Source: Roseivirga sp. E12
GTDB lineage: Bacteria > Bacteroidota > Bacteroidia > Cytophagales > Cyclobacteriaceae
Direction of reading: 5' to 3'
NCBI RefSeq assembly: GCF_017592825.1
Contig: NZ_JAGFMD010000004.1
Location: forward strand, 62,001-126,000
DNA length: 64,000 nucleotides
Below, piece after piece: positions 43,758 to 53,919 of this stretch. Within the stretch, counting starts at the first letter, position 1, and each line of letters opens with the position of its first letter. The translations under genes were made by a program, and so were the position numbers. The notes beneath the pieces are model-generated. The model was given only the letters and a program-made list of their open reading frames with translations. It did not search any database and was not told the DNA's origin.

Positions 43758-44888
43758 TCAGGAATCTCTATCCGATTGATTGAAAACCCATTTATCCAAT
43801 TTTTCGGAGAACGCCCGAAATGTAAATAACCTTGAGACTAACCTCGCTGATTGGGCCTTATTTCTTAGGCCTGAATCAAAAACAGTTGAGCTTAGAAAAT
43901 TTTCAAAAGTACTCGCTGTGACATCCCAAATAAACCCATTTGTTTCATTAATATATTGAGGAATACTTGATACGTTTGAAACAACTGGCACACATCCATA
44001 GTTTGCTGCTTCTGCTATTACTTTAGGAAAGCCTTCGGATGCTGTGGTAGGCAATAGTAATAAATGAGAGCATCTATATATTTCTGAAATCTCAAGCTTA
44101 TTAAGAAAGCCGTGAAAGTGGCACTTGACGGAACTATTGATGACCAAAGATTTGTATTCTTTTGAAAGGTTACCGTCTCCCACGAAATGAACCTCTTTGA
44201 CCCCTTTTTCACTTAATACATGTAGGCTTTTTATTATCCTTTCCACTCCTTTTGGTTTTTCTAATCTTCCCACAAAACAAGCTGTCAACGGACCTTCATA
44301 TTTTTTTATTAGAAAACATTCTTCACCTTTTTTCAAGTCTAGCAAGCTCAAGCTTGGGTTTTCAAAAGTGAAAACATGACTTTTCTGACCTTGCCAGTTG
44401 CCATTAACTGTCACTGGACGCTTTTGATAGAGTTCCAGAAATTTCTTTTGAAAGGCATAGGACATTGGTTTCTTCTTTTGAATCCAATTGCCCGCATATT
44501 TAAACCAACCCCATTTAGAACTGAACCAGGTTAGTACAGGAATCAAATAGATGCCCATGGCGGTTGGTGCTCTAAACTGGAAAATATCAGCCCTTTTTAG
44601 TTGTGTAAACACTGTCTTGATTATGATTGGAGCAGTTATTATTACTTGAAGTTTATTGTGCAGACCTGTCCCACCAAATGATGGGATACCTATGAATTCA
44701 ACATTGCCAGATTCATAGGGGCTCGAGCTCCTTGGCGGAGGTGTTTTCTTGCTGAGACAAGCTACATGAATAACTTTTCCATGAGTGTTGGCTAGATGGT
44801 CAATCTCTCTTACTGTTGGTCCCCAACCACAGACTTTACCAGTAGGGTCCAAATAATGTTCGGTATGTGAGATTACCAAGATGATCAT
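43758..44888 (-). CDS. Glycosyltransferase family 4
   Basis: A 376-residue GT-B enzyme starting MIILVISHTEHYLDPTGKVCGWGPTVREID. The donor lobe shows ACFVGRLEKPKGVERII, FVGDGNLSKEYK and SEGFPKVIAEAANYGCVPVVS. The ATG at 44888 overlaps the previous stop (ATGA); a longer start at 44918 would add ten residues of upstream coding sequence. It belongs to the leftward polysaccharide operon. Confidence 0.88.
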   Translation of the reverse strand: MIILVISHTEHYLDPTGKVCGWGPTVREIDHLANTHGKVIHVACLSKKTPPPRSSSPYESGNVEFIGIPSFGGTGLHNKLQVIITAPIIIKTVFTQLKRADIFQFRAPTAMGIYLIPVLTWFSSKWGWFKYAGNWIQKKKPMSYAFQKKFLELYQKRPVTVNGNWQGQKSHVFTFENPSLSLLDLKKGEECFLIKKYEGPLTACFVGRLEKPKGVERIIKSLHVLSEKGVKEVHFVGDGNLSKEYKSLVINSSVKCHFHGFLNKLEISEIYRCSHLLLLPTTASEGFPKVIAEAANYGCVPVVSNVSSIPQYINETNGFIWDVTASTFENFLSSTVFDSGLRNKAQSARLVSRLFTFRAFSEKLDKWVFNQSDRDS

Positions 44889-45991
44889 CTTACAATCTTC
44901 TGGACTAACTTCCTCCAATCATGTCGATTGGCCCAGACCTTAGATCCCCTTGAGTATTCTTCCTTATTGAGTAGAAGAGTTTTAATGGCCTCTAAAATTT
45001 CAACGGTATCATTTCCATCAACTAATATTCCATTCTCCTTAGAAATGGCATCCTCGATACCGCAACCTAAGGCACCGATGGCAGGCAAACCAAAGGCATT
45101 AGCCTCCAAGATCGCAATTCCAAAACCTTCTACGTCACCATTTGATTGGTTTTCTGAAAGCATAATGAACAGGTCGGCTGACCTGTACATTTGGTATAAC
45201 TCATTGCGAGTAGGTAGCCTTCCATGAAATGTTACCGATCTCATTACTCCTAAATCAGTAGCCAAGGTTTTTAGTTCTTCTTCTTTGGTTGGAAGACCAA
45301 CAACATGATAGTGAGCGTTCGGATACTTTTCTAAAACCTTAGGAAGCGCACGAATAACTCGTTGTTGGCCTTTGCGAAGTGTAACATTGCCTACAGTTAA
45401 GAAGGCCGGCTCACCTTCTAATTTAATCCGTTGCTCCTTTTCTAAGAAGTCCTCTGCATTTAATAACAATGCCTGATCCAATCCATTGGGAATAACTCTG
45501 GTTTCTTGATTAAGTCTTGGCGAAAGCAAACTTTTTGTGAATGATGAGACAGGGTAGAGGTAATCCAAACTTTGATATGACCACTTAGTTACCCAAGACT
45601 TAATGGTTTTCTTGAGATTCACTTCGTTACCATGAATAAAGCCATGAATCGTTGATTTTGTAGTATGTTTTAAAACAGCCCCTATCCACAAGGGCAAGAG
45701 CCCCGAGACAATAATTAGGTCATAGGATCTTTTTTTAGTCATCTGTCTTGCTTGTAAGACACGTCTAAAAGGTGCGAAGGGCTTATTCCTACTTACAAAA
45801 CTAATTATTACAATGTTCTCTGGTGTACTTCGTTGGAATCGGTCAATTTCATCTTTAGAAGCATAGTCTTGATTACAGAGTACATCAACACTATAATCAT
45901 TTGCAAGTGTTAACGCCAAACTTGCGGCATGTTGACCAATTCCACCTGGTCCTGGAGGAAATTCGGAAGTAATTATTAGAGCTCTTTTCAT
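44885..45991 (-). CDS. Glycosyltransferase family 4
   Basis: A 368-residue GT-B enzyme. The opening ITSEFPPGPGGIGQHAASLA is the typical Gly-rich acceptor-lobe loop, and the donor lobe has FLTVGNVTLRKGQQRVI, VGLPTKEEELK and GFGIAILEANAFGLPAIGALGCGI, with the EX7E motif. Sugar specificity is unknown. It is coupled to the next gene by a four-base overlap. Confidence 0.9.
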   Translation of the reverse strand: MKRALIITSEFPPGPGGIGQHAASLALTLANDYSVDVLCNQDYASKDEIDRFQRSTPENIVIISFVSRNKPFAPFRRVLQARQMTKKRSYDLIIVSGLLPLWIGAVLKHTTKSTIHGFIHGNEVNLKKTIKSWVTKWSYQSLDYLYPVSSFTKSLLSPRLNQETRVIPNGLDQALLLNAEDFLEKEQRIKLEGEPAFLTVGNVTLRKGQQRVIRALPKVLEKYPNAHYHVVGLPTKEEELKTLATDLGVMRSVTFHGRLPTRNELYQMYRSADLFIMLSENQSNGDVEGFGIAILEANAFGLPAIGALGCGIEDAISKENGILVDGNDTVEILEAIKTLLLNKEEYSRGSKVWANRHDWRKLVQKIVR

Positions 45992-46050
45992 TTGTGGCTC
46001 TTTAAATTAAAATCAATAACAAGAAATTTAATTAAAGGTCAGTGTAAAGC

Positions 46051-46875
46051 TCAACAACCTATTTCTGCACCTTGTACTATATCTGCCAAGCCTTTTGGGT
46101 ATTCCATTTTATGAGGCAATAGAAGTAGATGACATTTACCTCTGTCTGATATTGCTTTGGCATCCTCAATAACTTGATGATCTTTCAGGTAGTAAGTTGT
46201 GTAGTTGTTTTCAACACTCCATTGCAAAACGGCAGTGGCGTTAGTCAACATAGGCATTTCTGCTGAAGAATGCATTTCAACAAAGAACATGGTTTTCTGT
46301 TCGGCTGCTAGTACTGTACTACCTTGTAATACCAATGCTTCAGCCCCTTCAACGTCAACTTTCACCAGTTCTGGGATGTATTTGTAATAGTCATAAAGAT
46401 AATCAACAGATACAGTGTCGACATAGTAATAACTGTTAACAGCGGCTGCTGTCTGAGCATGTGATTGGTACATACTGCCTGCGGCTCCTGAACCCACTGT
46501 GTAAAACTTAAGTTTTTCTCCCTTTTCTTTGCTTACAAAGGCACACCAAAAATTAACAGATTTACCAATATTGTTTAATATTAGATTTTTGGAGGCTTTT
46601 GCTAGAGCCATAGGGTTTGGGTCAACGAGTAAGGCTGTTTTTTCGGTTTCGACTAATGCCAGCAATGCTGTGTAGCCTACATTAGCTCCCAAATCGTAAA
46701 AACTACAAACGCCAGATGCTAGATGAAAAAACCATGCATCATCTTGATCAACTTCTTTTCTGACGGTACCTTTCAAGCATTTGATTGTCCTTCCAACTAT
46801 TTCACTGGTGACTACTTGATCACAGTCCCTTTGCTGCTTAAGTCGGATTCCATCGATTAGTTTTTTCAAATTCAT
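46051..46875 (-). CDS. FkbM family methyltransferase
   Basis: A 274-residue SAM-dependent O-methyltransferase of the FkbM family: motif I YDLGANVGYTALLA, LLVDPNPMALAKA, the VKVDVEGAEALVLQGS signature and FFVEMHSSA. FkbM enzymes methylate hydroxyl groups of sugars or polyketides, so a sugar-modifying role in the polysaccharide is likely. It lies within the operon between GT4 and GT2 genes. Confidence 0.9.
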   Translation of the reverse strand: MNLKKLIDGIRLKQQRDCDQVVTSEIVGRTIKCLKGTVRKEVDQDDAWFFHLASGVCSFYDLGANVGYTALLALVETEKTALLVDPNPMALAKASKNLILNNIGKSVNFWCAFVSKEKGEKLKFYTVGSGAAGSMYQSHAQTAAAVNSYYYVDTVSVDYLYDYYKYIPELVKVDVEGAEALVLQGSTVLAAEQKTMFFVEMHSSAEMPMLTNATAVLQWSVENNYTTYYLKDHQVIEDAKAISDRGKCHLLLLPHKMEYPKGLADIVQGAEIGC

Positions 46876-46913
46876 GTGATTGTTCTTTTACAAACAGATT
46901 AACCTTTACACAC

Positions 46914-48254
46914 CTATGAGGAGAGTTGATCGATTTTCTGATTTCCCAGTTTTCTGGATGCCTGTTTCCATGACCGACACACTTGTAGAAACAAAAGAGG
47001 TATAAAAAAAAGGCTTAAAGCGGTTCCAAGGATTAATAGCACTCTGTTTCTCTTGAAAGCATATGGTACAAGGCTAGGCGGAATGTTTTTAAGTAGTGAT
47101 AGAATAGCCGCCTTGTCGCCAAAATATTTTCGGTAAAAATATAGTACACTGGGAATAGGCCTTGGAGACCAAAATGATTTGGGTCTAAAGGCATCCCAGC
47201 TGCCCATTTGTCTTAGGCCTCCAGTTGGGGCTTTTACATCTTCACATGAAGCATAGGGAGTAGAAATTGAAAGAAAGCCGGTCAAATATGCTCTTAATCC
47301 AAATTCACCATCACCCATCCGCTGACCTTCAAAGTTTCTATCAAAAAGCCCAGTGGATTCAAAGACGTTTCGGTATAAACAGGCATTTCCTGTAGCAAAC
47401 TGCTCTGCATATTTGAAAAAACTACGATTGGCAGGAATCTCAGCTCCCTTAGGAAAGAAAACTCCGCATGAGATATCAGCTTTCCAAAAGTCTAAACACT
47501 TTAAGTGCTCCTCTAACCAGTTTCTTTTAATGCGTACATCATCTTCTGAAAAAGCAATAATCTGACCTTTAGCTTGTTGAACTCCCTGATTCCTAGCCAT
47601 CCAGAGTGCTTTCTCTTTTTGCCGAATAAGCCTAATTGACAAATTGAACTCTTCATAAAATTCAGGTTCATAAGGTTCCGATTGGTCAATCACTAATACT
47701 TCGAAATGAGGGTAGGTTTGTTGCTCTAAGTCTTGAAGGATATCTTTTAGATACGCATAGCGATTAAGTGTTGGAATAATTATTGAAACTAAAGGCTTTT
47801 CTGACAGTAGTTTACTGTCAAATCCATTGTACTCTTGAGGGTTAAAAAGCAGGGGTGCATTTTTTTGATATCTAACTGATCGTGTTCTAAACAATTCACG
47901 TAATTCCAGGAATGGATTTTTAAGTGATAATATGCGTAAAACAAATACGTACCAAACCCAATAGGTATTGAAGTTTTTACGAAGAAACCGATATTGATCG
48001 TGGATTGATATTTTGATTGGTTCCCATATATTAAGGCCTTTATCAGATGATGTTTTTTTTGAAATATAACCTTGATGAAATGCTCTATAGGCAAGGTCCC
48101 TTTTTCTTGCCTCAACGGAATGATAGCCGGAATCCTCCGCCATTATGGAGCCATCATCACGTGCAACAGATTTCGGAAAATAATTGCGAATGTGCTCTGG
48201 ATATAAATTAAAATACCAAGTTGGGTGCAGGTATTTTAAAAAATCAAATATCAT
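46914..48254 (-). CDS. Glycosyltransferase family 2
   Basis: A 446-residue protein. A roughly 145-residue N-terminal extension precedes the GT-A domain PLVSIIIPTLNRYAYLKDIL, with the nucleotide-binding VLVIDQSE, the metal-binding AFSEDDVRIK and GDGEFGLRAYL acceptor-side motif. A hydrophobic C-terminal segment (about 405-430) suggests membrane attachment. It is the only GT2 in the locus. The extension is unrecognised. Confidence 0.87.
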   Translation of the reverse strand: MIFDFLKYLHPTWYFNLYPEHIRNYFPKSVARDDGSIMAEDSGYHSVEARKRDLAYRAFHQGYISKKTSSDKGLNIWEPIKISIHDQYRFLRKNFNTYWVWYVFVLRILSLKNPFLELRELFRTRSVRYQKNAPLLFNPQEYNGFDSKLLSEKPLVSIIIPTLNRYAYLKDILQDLEQQTYPHFEVLVIDQSEPYEPEFYEEFNLSIRLIRQKEKALWMARNQGVQQAKGQIIAFSEDDVRIKRNWLEEHLKCLDFWKADISCGVFFPKGAEIPANRSFFKYAEQFATGNACLYRNVFESTGLFDRNFEGQRMGDGEFGLRAYLTGFLSISTPYASCEDVKAPTGGLRQMGSWDAFRPKSFWSPRPIPSVLYFYRKYFGDKAAILSLLKNIPPSLVPYAFKRNRVLLILGTALSLFFIPLLFLQVCRSWKQASRKLGNQKIDQLSS

Positions 48255-48275
48255 TTGAAGAAAGTATAGTTATCC

Positions 48276-49472
48276 TCATGCATTAAAAAACTGGGTGAAT
48301 GCGCTTTTCTGAGCCTCAAGATCGTACTGATTAAGTACTCTATTTTGCGCCATCTTAGAAATTTGTAATAATTCATCCTGCGGCATATTAAGAATTTCCA
48401 AAAGCTGCCTCGCTATCATTGCTGAATTCCGTTTTGGAACTACCCAGCCAGTCTTTTCATGTAAAACATTTTCGGCTAAACCTTCCGCATCACTTACTAT
48501 ACAAAGCATACCTGCTGCTTGCGCTTCTAAAACGGTATTGCCGAAACCTTCTTGAACGGAGGGGTGCAACAAAATGTCATGAGATTTCATCAACTCTGGC
48601 ACATCACTATGCGACACTTCCTCACAGACATTTACTTCACTTTCCAATCCAAGTTTGGTTTTGGTAAAAATGATACGTTCTAAGTCTTTACCACTTCCAA
48701 CAATATCATACTGAAAGTTGATACCGGCCTCTTTGAGTTCTTTGAGTGCTTTTAAAGCGTATTCGTGACCTTTTTTCCAATGTAGTCGACCAATACTCAG
48801 GATTTTAAGTTTGTCAGTTCTTATAAATTGACGTTTTTCCCTTCCTACAAATTTTTTTGTATCTATCGCTGGAGTGATTTTTTTAACCCTAATGTTTGTT
48901 GGTAGTGCAAGCCTTTCGTAGGCGATCTCTAAAAGATCGTCTGAAATAGTATGAACTTTATCTAGATGCTTCCACAATTTATGATAGCAGCCTAATCCAT
49001 GTTTAAGAGGGTAAACCCCAATATCATACCCACGAAAACTTGTGGACAATTTGCAATTCATGGCTTTGCCAATTACCTCTCTTCCATGGCCCATTGTTGT
49101 AAAACCGAAATGTAATGTGTCCAATCGCGGTCCGGTAAGTATGTTACCATTATTATATAAGCCACGGATGATGCTACCTATGGATTGTCCAGATTGACGG
49201 GCATACCGAATATAACGGCTTCCTCTAGAGGGGCATTTCAGAAGCATTGGTAAGCCAAAAAAAACTTGAAGGACTCTAATAACAGGTTTTGCTGAAAGAA
49301 CCCATTGGTATCTGTACTTAAAAGAGGCGTCTGCATCATTGTTACGAGCACAAAAAATGATCACCTTAAAACCAGCCTCTTCCAATCCCTTTACTTTGGA
49401 GGTGAAGAAGGTCTCAGAATAACCGATCGGAGCAGGAATAACTAGGCCAATTGTCTTGTTGGTTGATTTCAT
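48276..49472 (-). CDS. Glycosyltransferase family 4 (colanic-acid type)
   Basis: A 398-residue GT-B enzyme with ETFFTSKVKGLEEAGFKVIIFC at the N-terminus, the central FGFTTMGHGREVIGKA and FRGYDIGVYP typical of colanic-acid-type GT4 proteins, and donor-lobe motifs ILSIGRLHWKKGHEYAL and VQEGFGNTVLEAQAAGMLCIVSDAEG. It follows the first asparagine-synthase-like gene by three bases. Confidence 0.9.
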   Translation of the reverse strand: MKSTNKTIGLVIPAPIGYSETFFTSKVKGLEEAGFKVIIFCARNNDADASFKYRYQWVLSAKPVIRVLQVFFGLPMLLKCPSRGSRYIRYARQSGQSIGSIIRGLYNNGNILTGPRLDTLHFGFTTMGHGREVIGKAMNCKLSTSFRGYDIGVYPLKHGLGCYHKLWKHLDKVHTISDDLLEIAYERLALPTNIRVKKITPAIDTKKFVGREKRQFIRTDKLKILSIGRLHWKKGHEYALKALKELKEAGINFQYDIVGSGKDLERIIFTKTKLGLESEVNVCEEVSHSDVPELMKSHDILLHPSVQEGFGNTVLEAQAAGMLCIVSDAEGLAENVLHEKTGWVVPKRNSAMIARQLLEILNMPQDELLQISKMAQNRVLNQYDLEAQKSAFTQFFNA

Positions 49473-49475
49473 TAA

Positions 49476-51332
49476 TTACAAGACCTTAATATGCCTATGT
49501 ATTTGGCTGGTAACATTCTCTATAGACTCTTTCTTCACAAAAAGTTTAGCCCAAATCTCGAAAGAGGCAAGAAGGGCAATATGGTATTTGGAGGAAGTGG
49601 TATGCATATACTTCAATTGTGATGAGTTCAACCTGAGTATATCTGTTAGAATTCCGTCAGTAAAAAACTTGGGAGAAATAGTTACCTCGTAAAGCCCCGA
49701 AACAGGGAACCCTTTCTTTTTCTTCATACTTAATTCTTTCGGTAGAGTCTTTTTTGCTAGACTTCGAACAATGCTTTTGTCAATAAGAAAGGGGTGCTTA
49801 TAGTTATGGAAGTGAGGACTTCTTCCAATTTTGAATTTAACAGGCAAATTCATTCCGAAAGCCACAATATTTTCATCTAAAAATGGGAATCTAGACTCCA
49901 GACTGTTCATCATACCCATTCTATCATTTCTCCATAATAGAGACACAATACCCTCACGCAGCATTTGAGCTGTTAAATAGTGTTCTTGTTGTTGCTTAGG
50001 GTTAAGGAAATGATAGGCACTTATATCTTGCTCTCTTAGCATTTGTCGCTCAAACCCAAGAGCTGCAAGTTCGAATTTGCTTTTTAGTTCACCAGACCCC
50101 TCTTTGTTGATGTAGGACCTTAGCTTAGGAATGGCACCATACAGCTTATTGAGTAATGTGAAGGGAGAATTGATGAGTTTGTCATACCTGCGTGTGAGTA
50201 GTTTGGGGTACCCCAAAAACAATTCATCTGAACCTTCACCGGTAAGTACCGCTTTAACTTGGTGCTCATGGGCCAGCTGAGAGACCTTGGCAAATGGCAA
50301 CGCATTGAAATGAGTAGTGATTGGAGATTCATAGTACCATGTGGTTTTTGCCCATCGGTCTAGCACTTCTTCTCGGTGATATTTGACATCAAATAATTCC
50401 ACATCCAGCGTTTTGGCCAAAAGGTTGGCATCCTTAAACTCTGAGTTTTGACCAACTACATCTGCTGTGAAAAATTTTAAATGATCCTGACTCGCTGCAG
50501 AATAAGAGGCAATCAGGCTCGAATCAACACCGCCACTGACAAAAACGCCCATTGGAGCATCACTCACAAGCATTGATGTTACTGACTTACTCATTAGATG
50601 ATCAAATTCGCTGGTAACATCTGCTAATGATAGTTGATTTAGTCGATTGTACTCCTGTTCGTCTACAGTGTCTATGACGCTGTGGTATTTCTGTTTTGTA
50701 GTGCTGTCAGTAGATATTTCTAGAAAGTGTCCAGGACTCAGTGTTTTTAGATTTCGCCAAGCCGTTTGTTCGCTCGACTTTTCTAATGCACCTAAGGTGC
50801 TATACAGCATAGTGATAGGGTCTGGGACAAACTCTGCAACTTTGTGAATTGCTTTGACTTCTGAAGCAAACCACAAGGTACCGTTTGTATCACAACCATA
50901 GAAAAGTGGCTTAATTCCTAAACGATCACGAACTAAGTACAACTTTCTTGATTGCTTATTGTACCAAGCAAAAGCGTACATTCCCTTGATTTCAACAAGG
51001 GTCTTTTGCAATCCCCAGAATTTAAGAGCCTTAAATAAGACCTCAGTGTCTGTACCGGATTTATATTCCAATGCAGGTAACTTCTTCCTGATTTCTTGGA
51101 AGTTATAGATCTCACCATTGTATATAAGGCAATGATCTTCATCTTCAAATGGCTGGTTTCCATTAATCGATAAGTCCAATAAACTTAATCTATTATGTAC
51201 CAAGCCAGTCTGTTGATCCTGATAGATACCTAAAGCATCTGGTCCGCGATGGTGCATCATTGCTCCCATTTGCTCAAGTGTGCCCCTCTCTATCTTCTGT
51301 GAAACACTAAAATACCCTGCTATTCCGCACAT
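49476..51332 (-). CDS. Asparagine-synthase-like glutamine amidotransferase (AsnB type)
   Basis: A 618-residue two-domain protein. The glutaminase domain has the nucleophile Cys2 (MCGIAGYF) and RLSLLDLS, YNGEIYNF, SGTDTEVL motifs. The synthetase domain has the PP-loop VSGGVDSS, TGEGSDELFLGYP and SRFPFLDENIVAFG. In polysaccharide loci such enzymes (for example WbpS) are thought to amidate uronic-acid sugars, rather than make free asparagine. It is flanked by GT4 genes in the same operon. Confidence 0.9.
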   Translation of the reverse strand: MCGIAGYFSVSQKIERGTLEQMGAMMHHRGPDALGIYQDQQTGLVHNRLSLLDLSINGNQPFEDEDHCLIYNGEIYNFQEIRKKLPALEYKSGTDTEVLFKALKFWGLQKTLVEIKGMYAFAWYNKQSRKLYLVRDRLGIKPLFYGCDTNGTLWFASEVKAIHKVAEFVPDPITMLYSTLGALEKSSEQTAWRNLKTLSPGHFLEISTDSTTKQKYHSVIDTVDEQEYNRLNQLSLADVTSEFDHLMSKSVTSMLVSDAPMGVFVSGGVDSSLIASYSAASQDHLKFFTADVVGQNSEFKDANLLAKTLDVELFDVKYHREEVLDRWAKTTWYYESPITTHFNALPFAKVSQLAHEHQVKAVLTGEGSDELFLGYPKLLTRRYDKLINSPFTLLNKLYGAIPKLRSYINKEGSGELKSKFELAALGFERQMLREQDISAYHFLNPKQQQEHYLTAQMLREGIVSLLWRNDRMGMMNSLESRFPFLDENIVAFGMNLPVKFKIGRSPHFHNYKHPFLIDKSIVRSLAKKTLPKELSMKKKKGFPVSGLYEVTISPKFFTDGILTDILRLNSSQLKYMHTTSSKYHIALLASFEIWAKLFVKKESIENVTSQIHRHIKVL

Positions 51333-51344
51333 TATTAGCTCTTC

Positions 51345-52532
51345 TTAATCACGGGATTTAAAAGTAAAACGGGTTGTGTCTTTATATAAGTCAAGCATAC
51401 CCGTTATCATAGAATGCTCCTGATGGTTTTGTTCTATGTATTGACGAGCGGTGGTGCATATCTGTCTTTGCTTTGCTTCGGACATTGTGGTTATCTCTTC
51501 TAATCTCGAAGCAATGGCCTCGGAATTCATAATGGGAACCAAAAAGCCGTTCTCCCCATCCCTTATTACCTCGCTCATTCCGCCACAATCAGTGCTGACA
51601 ACTAAGGTACCTAGGGCCATACTTTCCAGAACTACGTTGGCAATTCCTTCTCCTACAGAGGGCAGGAGTAATAGGTCATGATCACCAATGTTCTTCTTTA
51701 CTTCGCTAATGGACAATCTGCTTTTGAAGTTCACATGAGAGGCCAAATTTAAATCATGCACTTGATACTGCAATTCTTCGGTCTCTCCTCCAACAATCAA
51801 ATAGGAAAAATTGATATTGCGATCTTTTAATAGTTTACATGCGTCCAATGCATAATGATACCCCTTAACCCAATGAGCACGCCCTATGGAAACAATTTTT
51901 AGCTTATTGATTTGCTTTGGCTTAATTTTCAGAGTGAATTTCTGAAGGTCTAAACCAGAATAGATCACTTCAGTTCTAGCCTTTATTTCGCCATACTGAG
52001 AAGCTTCTGTCATAATGGCTTTTGAAACAGCATGGAAGCCACTGCACTTGACGAAAAGCTCCTGATAACTTCTAGCAAGATTATCATCAGCTAAAGGAGA
52101 GTAGTTGATATGTGCTCCTCTGAGACTACAAATTACTCTTACATCTAGTTCTTCTAAGAAAATCCAGTTGGAAAGGTCTTTAGCCCACTGTAAGTGAAAA
52201 ATATCCAGCTCTGAATAAACAACTGGTAGTACTTTACCCCAATCTTTGAGTTTCTCTTTGAGGTTTGTTGCTTTATAAGCACGTGCTGTTTTGAATTTTC
52301 TCCACAGATTAGGTTTAAGAAAAAAGAGAATTCTGTAAGAGAGTGCCAATAATATCTGCCCTAATGTATTCTTAAAGCTTTTTGTTACAACTCTATTTCT
52401 ATAAGTGATTTCTCCATTTTTGAGTCTACCAAAAAGGTAAATCTGCAACTCTTTTTCTTTAGAGAGCCCCTCAATAAGGCGCTCAATGAATGTTGTGGAA
52501 GGTATCTTACCGGAGTAAACAGCAACTTTCAC
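51345..52532 (-). CDS. Glycosyltransferase family 4
   Basis: A 395-residue GT-B enzyme of the colanic-acid type: CSLRGAHINYSP in the middle, IVSIGRAHWVKGYHYAL, YLIVGGETEELQYQ and SVGEGIANVVLESMALGTLVVSTDCGG in the donor lobe. It resembles the GT4 at 48276 and may be an older duplicate. Its start and the stop of the upstream gene overlap by four bases. Confidence 0.9.
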   Translation of the reverse strand: MKVAVYSGKIPSTTFIERLIEGLSKEKELQIYLFGRLKNGEITYRNRVVTKSFKNTLGQILLALSYRILFFLKPNLWRKFKTARAYKATNLKEKLKDWGKVLPVVYSELDIFHLQWAKDLSNWIFLEELDVRVICSLRGAHINYSPLADDNLARSYQELFVKCSGFHAVSKAIMTEASQYGEIKARTEVIYSGLDLQKFTLKIKPKQINKLKIVSIGRAHWVKGYHYALDACKLLKDRNINFSYLIVGGETEELQYQVHDLNLASHVNFKSRLSISEVKKNIGDHDLLLLPSVGEGIANVVLESMALGTLVVSTDCGGMSEVIRDGENGFLVPIMNSEAIASRLEEITTMSEAKQRQICTTARQYIEQNHQEHSMITGMLDLYKDTTRFTFKSRD

Positions 52533-53881
52533 AATTCAAAGTTTTGTTGCTTACAAAAAACGGACAGGGTTAGTAACATACTTATCGGATGGCTCCAATG
52601 TACATGACTCTCATTTAAAAAACGCTGATAATATTTTTCAACTAGGCTCCTTGGGACAAGCTTTAGAAATTCCTCATTCTCAAAAAACCAGCTTTTGAGC
52701 TTCTCAGGATTGTCTAACTGTAAGAATTGATTTTCCCAATTGCGTTGAATAAGTTTTTGTCCTTTGAAGGTCTTGTTTAATATGCGGTTGGTTTTCTGAA
52801 TAAACCGATAGGGGAGGTGACTGCTGGTTCTAAACTTATGATAATTGTAGAGATTGTATGGTTTTTTTTCTTGCCACTCTATATTAGCCAACCCCTTCCC
52901 ATACCGCTTAATATATTCAATCTGAATTTGTCTGCCCGACAAGTATTTTTCAGGTATGGTCATAATGAAACGACACATTTCGTCATCATAGTAGGGTAGA
53001 GACATTGAGTGCTTCTGGTCAAAATAAGTAAGGTTGGTACTCGTCCAGCGGGTCGCCCAATAGAGTGACTTAAAAGCTCTTATCCGAGCATTGGCATTAT
53101 TAATTGAAACGCGTCCGTGCATATGGTTCAGACGCATATCGAGATTTTCAATGAAGTCCCCGGGAAGCCCCCACACATTCCATAGGTCAGAAGCTAACTC
53201 TTTGCCGCCCCGCTTGAGAATTTTCTTTTTTATAACTCCAAGTTGTTCATTGAACGGCAAATCATTTGATACACCTGAATCATTGAATAGGGCATCTCCC
53301 CAATGTCCTAATAACCATATGTCGCCCTCTTTGCTTACCTTATCCATTATAGCTACTTGCCGAGCATGACTAAACTCGGTGTAGCAATGATTCTGCCTAG
53401 CGGTAGATTCAAGCATACTCCAGAGATATCCCAATGGAATCTCAAATTCTTGAAAGGGCCAGTCGAGTTTTTCAGCGATCTCCTTCCCATATTTCGTCTC
53501 ATTGAAGCCATCTTGAAAACGATAACTATAAGTATATGGGATAATGCCCAAATGTTTAAGAGCTACCGCCAAGCTTCTGCTGTCCAAACCTCCTGATAAT
53601 GGCAGAATAACCTGTTTGTCCTGTAAGTCTCTGGCTATAATCCGGTGGAATATATCAGCGAATTCGGTTACTGCCTGATCAAATGATAGATCTCTTGGTT
53701 CATAAGACCATGGTTGCTTATCAAAATCAATCATGTTCCACTTCACTTCCTTCCAAAAAGTATCATTTTCTAAGAAAAAGCCTGTTGCCAACCAAAATGC
53801 AATGGATTGTAAATCCAACTGGTTGCCTTTTTGGGTTGGAAACCCTTTGACTGGTATTATGTTCTTTTTCCCGTCTTGCAT
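52529..53881 (-). CDS. Asparagine-synthase-like protein lacking the glutaminase domain
   Basis: A 450-residue protein containing only a short N-terminal segment (about 85 residues with FWLATGFFLENDTFWKEV) followed by an asparagine-synthetase C-terminal domain with the PP-loop LSGGLDSRS near residue 94. No Cys2 glutaminase is present. It would need free ammonia, a partner glutaminase, or would use another amine. It may activate a carboxyl by adenylation. It is translationally coupled with the downstream GT4. Confidence 0.85.
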   Translation of the reverse strand: MQDGKKNIIPVKGFPTQKGNQLDLQSIAFWLATGFFLENDTFWKEVKWNMIDFDKQPWSYEPRDLSFDQAVTEFADIFHRIIARDLQDKQVILPLSGGLDSRSLAVALKHLGIIPYTYSYRFQDGFNETKYGKEIAEKLDWPFQEFEIPLGYLWSMLESTARQNHCYTEFSHARQVAIMDKVSKEGDIWLLGHWGDALFNDSGVSNDLPFNEQLGVIKKKILKRGGKELASDLWNVWGLPGDFIENLDMRLNHMHGRVSINNANARIRAFKSLYWATRWTSTNLTYFDQKHSMSLPYYDDEMCRFIMTIPEKYLSGRQIQIEYIKRYGKGLANIEWQEKKPYNLYNYHKFRTSSHLPYRFIQKTNRILNKTFKGQKLIQRNWENQFLQLDNPEKLKSWFFENEEFLKLVPRSLVEKYYQRFLNESHVHWSHPISMLLTLSVFCKQQNFEL

Positions 53882-53919
53882 TAAGAAGATGAAGTCCTTA
53901 GTGTATTCTGCTAGTTTGA

